This document shows, in pieces, positions 61,591 through 64,000 of a stretch of 64,000 nt of DNA. Every line of letters starts with the position of its first letter. Position 1 is the first letter of the stretch. Source of the DNA: Bacteroides sp. CAG:443 (lineage in GTDB: Bacteria; Bacteroidota; Bacteroidia; Bacteroidales; Bacteroidaceae); NCBI GenBank assembly GCA_000432735.1, contig FR887816.1:26287-90286 (forward strand), written 5' to 3'. Under the pieces are notes generated by a model. The model worked only from the letters and a program-made list of their open reading frames with translations, made no database searches and was not told where the DNA came from. Both the position numbers and the translations under genes were made by a program.

Positions 61591-64000
61591 ATGACAGATT
61601 ATCCACAATTACTTGTCTACAAAGCTTCGGCAGGGTCTGGAAAAACATTCACTCTCGCCGTACAATATATCAAACAACTCATTGAAGACACGCACGCTTA
61701 CCGGCGCATTCTTGCCGTAACGTTTACCAACAAGGCTACAGCCGAAATGAAAAAGCGTATTCTGGAGCAGCTTTTCGGACTCGCCTACGGACTGAAAAGT
61801 TCCGACAGTTATCTGGCAGAGCTGTTGAAAGCTACTTCAAAAAACGAGACCGAAATACGTCGTGCGGCACGAGAAGCTCTGACAAACATCATCCACGATT
61901 ACAGTCGGTTCCGGATAGAAACCATCGACTCTTTCTTCCAGTCGGTCATGCGTAACCTCGCCCGCGAACTGGAACTTGGAGCCAACATGTCCGTCGAGCT
62001 GAATAATGCCGACGTACTTTCCGATGCGGTAGATGCCATGATTGAGAAGCTCGACCGACGTTCGCCGGTACTTTACTGGTTACTGGAGTACATCGAAGAA
62101 CGTATTGCTGACGACAAGCGGTGGAATGTTTCCAGTGAAATCAAAGGGTTCGGACGTAACATTTTCGATGAAGGATACGTGGAGAAAGGTGCCGGATTAC
62201 GAAAAAAACTGGCCGACCCGACTTTTATTCCTACGTATCGCAAGCAGTTACAAGATATACGTCAAGAGGCACTGGAGGAAATGAAAGGATTCAACGAGCA
62301 GTTTCTCGGTGTACTGGAAGTAAACGGACTGACACCTTCCGACCTGAAAAACGGGTCCCGTGGTATCGGAAGCTATTTCAATAAGATAGGGAACGGCTAT
62401 TTAGGCAGTGACGTACGCAATGCAACCGTAGAGAAGTGTCTGGAAAGTGAAGACAACTGGACAACCAAGACGTCTGCTTACCGTGATACGATCCGTTCGC
62501 TAGCAGCCAGTGAGCTGATGCCTTTGCTCCGGACAGCGGAGGATTTCCGTCCCAAGAACAATATTTTAGTCAATTCTTGTGATCTTTCTCTGCGCTACCT
62601 GAACAACCTTCGTCTGCTTGCCAACATCGACGAAGAAGTACGTTTGCAGAATCAGATGCACAACCGTTTCCTGCTTTCAGATACCAATGCGTTGCTTCAC
62701 GGTCTGATTCGCGAGGGAGATGCTTCGTTCGTATACGAAAAGATCGGCACAACCATCGATACGGTGATGATTGATGAGTTTCAGGATACCTCACGTATGC
62801 AGTGGGAGAACTTCCATTTGTTGCTCGAAGAAAGCCTTGCCCAGAAGGAAGGCAGCCTCATCGTAGGCGACATCAAGCAGAGTATTTACCGCTGGAGAAA
62901 CGGCGACTGGAAAATCCTTGCGGGACTGAACGAGGACAAGACCTTGCGCGTACGTGAATGTACGCTTGGAACCAACTGGCGAAGTGAGGCACGTATCATT
63001 CACTTCAACAATGAAATTTTTACGGCTGCCTGCAACGTATTGAACCAGCGTTACGAGGATGAGATGGGAGAACCTTGCATACAACTACAAAATGCTTACA
63101 GCGATGTGCGTCAGCAAACAGCTAAAAAGGAGGAAAAGGGATACGTAAAATTGTCTTTCCTCGGCGACGAAAAAGAACATCCGTATGCCGAAGCCATGCT
63201 GGAAGAACTGGCATTTGAGGTCGATTCTCTGATAACTCAGGGTGTCCGCACAAACGATATTGCTATTCTGGTACGTAAGAACAAGACCATTCCCGCCATT
63301 GCCGACTATTTCGATAAGCATACGCCTTACCGGATTGTATCGGACGAGGCTTTCCGCCTGGACGCTTCGCTCGCCATCTGCATGATGATGGATGGCTTGC
63401 GTTACCTTACTTCTCCCGGCGACCGCATTGCTCAGGCAAGACTCGCCGTAGCGTATCAGCGCGAAGTACTCAAACAAGACACCGACTTAAATACCGTTTT
63501 ACTGAATCAGATAGAGTATTACCTTCCGGCAGGCTTCGTTCTTCAGCAGGAAGAATTGAGATTAATGCCCTTGTACGAGCTGCTGGAGAAGTTGTTTGTT
63601 CTGTTCGATATGCAACGCATCGAGAAACAAGATGCTTATATCTGCGCCTTCTACGATGCAGTGACAGAGTATATGCAGAATAACTCATCGGAACTGACGG
63701 CCTTTATCTCGTTCTGGGACGAGCGGCTTCACGAAAAGACTATTCCTTCCGGAGAAATAGAAGGTATCCGGATTCTGTCCATCCATAAATCGAAAGGGTT
63801 GGAATATCATACGGTTCTGATACCTTTCTGCGACTGGAAAATGGAGAACGAAACCAACAGTCACCTGATCTGGTGTTCAGTAGCAGGTACGGGAAAGAAT
63901 ACAGACCTTCCCCCCTTCAACGAACTGGATATTGTTCCGGTCAACTATTCGGGAGCAATGGCCGAATCGGTCTACCGTGACAGCTACTTGGAAGAGCGTC
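61591..64000 (+). CDS. UvrD/Rep-family helicase, AddA/RecB-like (3' end outside window)
   Basis: The frame is open from the ATG at 61591 to the window edge, with 803 codons visible. The N-terminal Walker A motif is KASAGSGKTFT. Next come RILAVTFTNKATAEMKKRIL (motif Ia), IETIDSFFQSVMRNLAREL, VMIDEFQDTSRMQWENF (Walker B), LIVGDIKQSIYRWRNGD (motif III), LGTNWRSEARIIHFNN (motif IV), and near the end SIHKSKGLEYHTVLIPF (motif V region). This layout matches AddA/RecB superfamily 1 helicases that process double-strand breaks. The C-terminal nuclease domain and the expected AddB partner are beyond the window. Confidence 0.93.
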   Translation, partial: MTDYPQLLVYKASAGSGKTFTLAVQYIKQLIEDTHAYRRILAVTFTNKATAEMKKRILEQLFGLAYGLKSSDSYLAELLKATSKNETEIRRAAREALTNIIHDYSRFRIETIDSFFQSVMRNLARELELGANMSVELNNADVLSDAVDAMIEKLDRRSPVLYWLLEYIEERIADDKRWNVSSEIKGFGRNIFDEGYVEKGAGLRKKLADPTFIPTYRKQLQDIRQEALEEMKGFNEQFLGVLEVNGLTPSDLKNGSRGIGSYFNKIGNGYLGSDVRNATVEKCLESEDNWTTKTSAYRDTIRSLAASELMPLLRTAEDFRPKNNILVNSCDLSLRYLNNLRLLANIDEEVRLQNQMHNRFLLSDTNALLHGLIREGDASFVYEKIGTTIDTVMIDEFQDTSRMQWENFHLLLEESLAQKEGSLIVGDIKQSIYRWRNGDWKILAGLNEDKTLRVRECTLGTNWRSEARIIHFNNEIFTAACNVLNQRYEDEMGEPCIQLQNAYSDVRQQTAKKEEKGYVKLSFLGDEKEHPYAEAMLEELAFEVDSLITQGVRTNDIAILVRKNKTIPAIADYFDKHTPYRIVSDEAFRLDASLAICMMMDGLRYLTSPGDRIAQARLAVAYQREVLKQDTDLNTVLLNQIEYYLPAGFVLQQEELRLMPLYELLEKLFVLFDMQRIEKQDAYICAFYDAVTEYMQNNSSELTAFISFWDERLHEKTIPSGEIEGIRILSIHKSKGLEYHTVLIPFCDWKMENETNSHLIWCSVAGTGKNTDLPPFNELDIVPVNYSGAMAESVYRDSYLEER

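Overview
The window looks like a Bacteroidales chromosome, most probably Bacteroides or Phocaeicola. The grounds are promoter -7 boxes of the TAnnTTTG type, few Shine-Dalgarno sequences, family signatures such as DUF4836, DUF4286, DUF4377 and OMP_b-brl_3 barrels, a Ser-type sulfatase, and the atpD-atpC-(atpI-like)-atpB-E-F-H-A-G gene order. The species is inferred from style and not established.

Layout. 1-8.3 kb is core: lon (5' cut by the window edge), tgt, an LptF/LptG-type permease, a stand-alone tyrosine recombinase with a striking inverted repeat beside it, a redoxin-like protein, serB and a DEAD-box helicase. 8.4-32.7 kb is an accessory, AT-rich, envelope-focused block. It holds a sulfatase, two copies of a cassette (PagL-like barrel, ~330-aa lipoprotein, small barrel), a BlaI/M56-TonB regulatory pair, three Crp/Fnr-type regulators, three large TonB-receptor-like barrels (one interrupted by an amber codon), a family of lipoproteins with the same leader but different mature parts, an unannotated Cys-rich 53-aa ORF, and several decayed genes in the gaps. 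32.7-37.8 kb has a Fic protein, two tandem tRNA-Lys genes, ndk, lipB, a DUF3298 lipoprotein, rsmG and an MBL-fold hydrolase. 37.8-48.1 kb has gcvP and the complete F-type ATP synthase operon. 48.3-54.9 kb is a probable seven-gene operon from an MFS transporter down to yjbQ. 55.3-59.7 kb is a four-gene operon (DUF4286, ruvC, pullulanase, double ABC ATPase). 59.7 kb to the end carries an acyl-CoA synthetase and the 5' part of an AddA/UvrD-type helicase.

The most interesting signals are these. (1) An 18-bp TCTCAA-N6-TTGAGA palindrome is found twice, each time just downstream of a Crp/Fnr gene and about 80-110 bp upstream of a lipoprotein gene. (2) A TTTGTACAAA motif is iterated at exactly 21-bp spacing at two distant loci (34.6 and 55.1 kb), each upstream of a good minus-strand promoter. 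(3) A perfect inverted repeat with an 18-bp arm and 7-bp spacer, shaped like a tyrosine-recombinase core site, lies beside an orphan integrase. (4) The PagL-like cassette is duplicated, with the catalytic acid apparently replaced in both copies. (5) Four lipoprotein genes share one leader. (6) A Fic protein lacks the inhibitory glutamate. All calls come from reading the sequence and translations; no database search was run.
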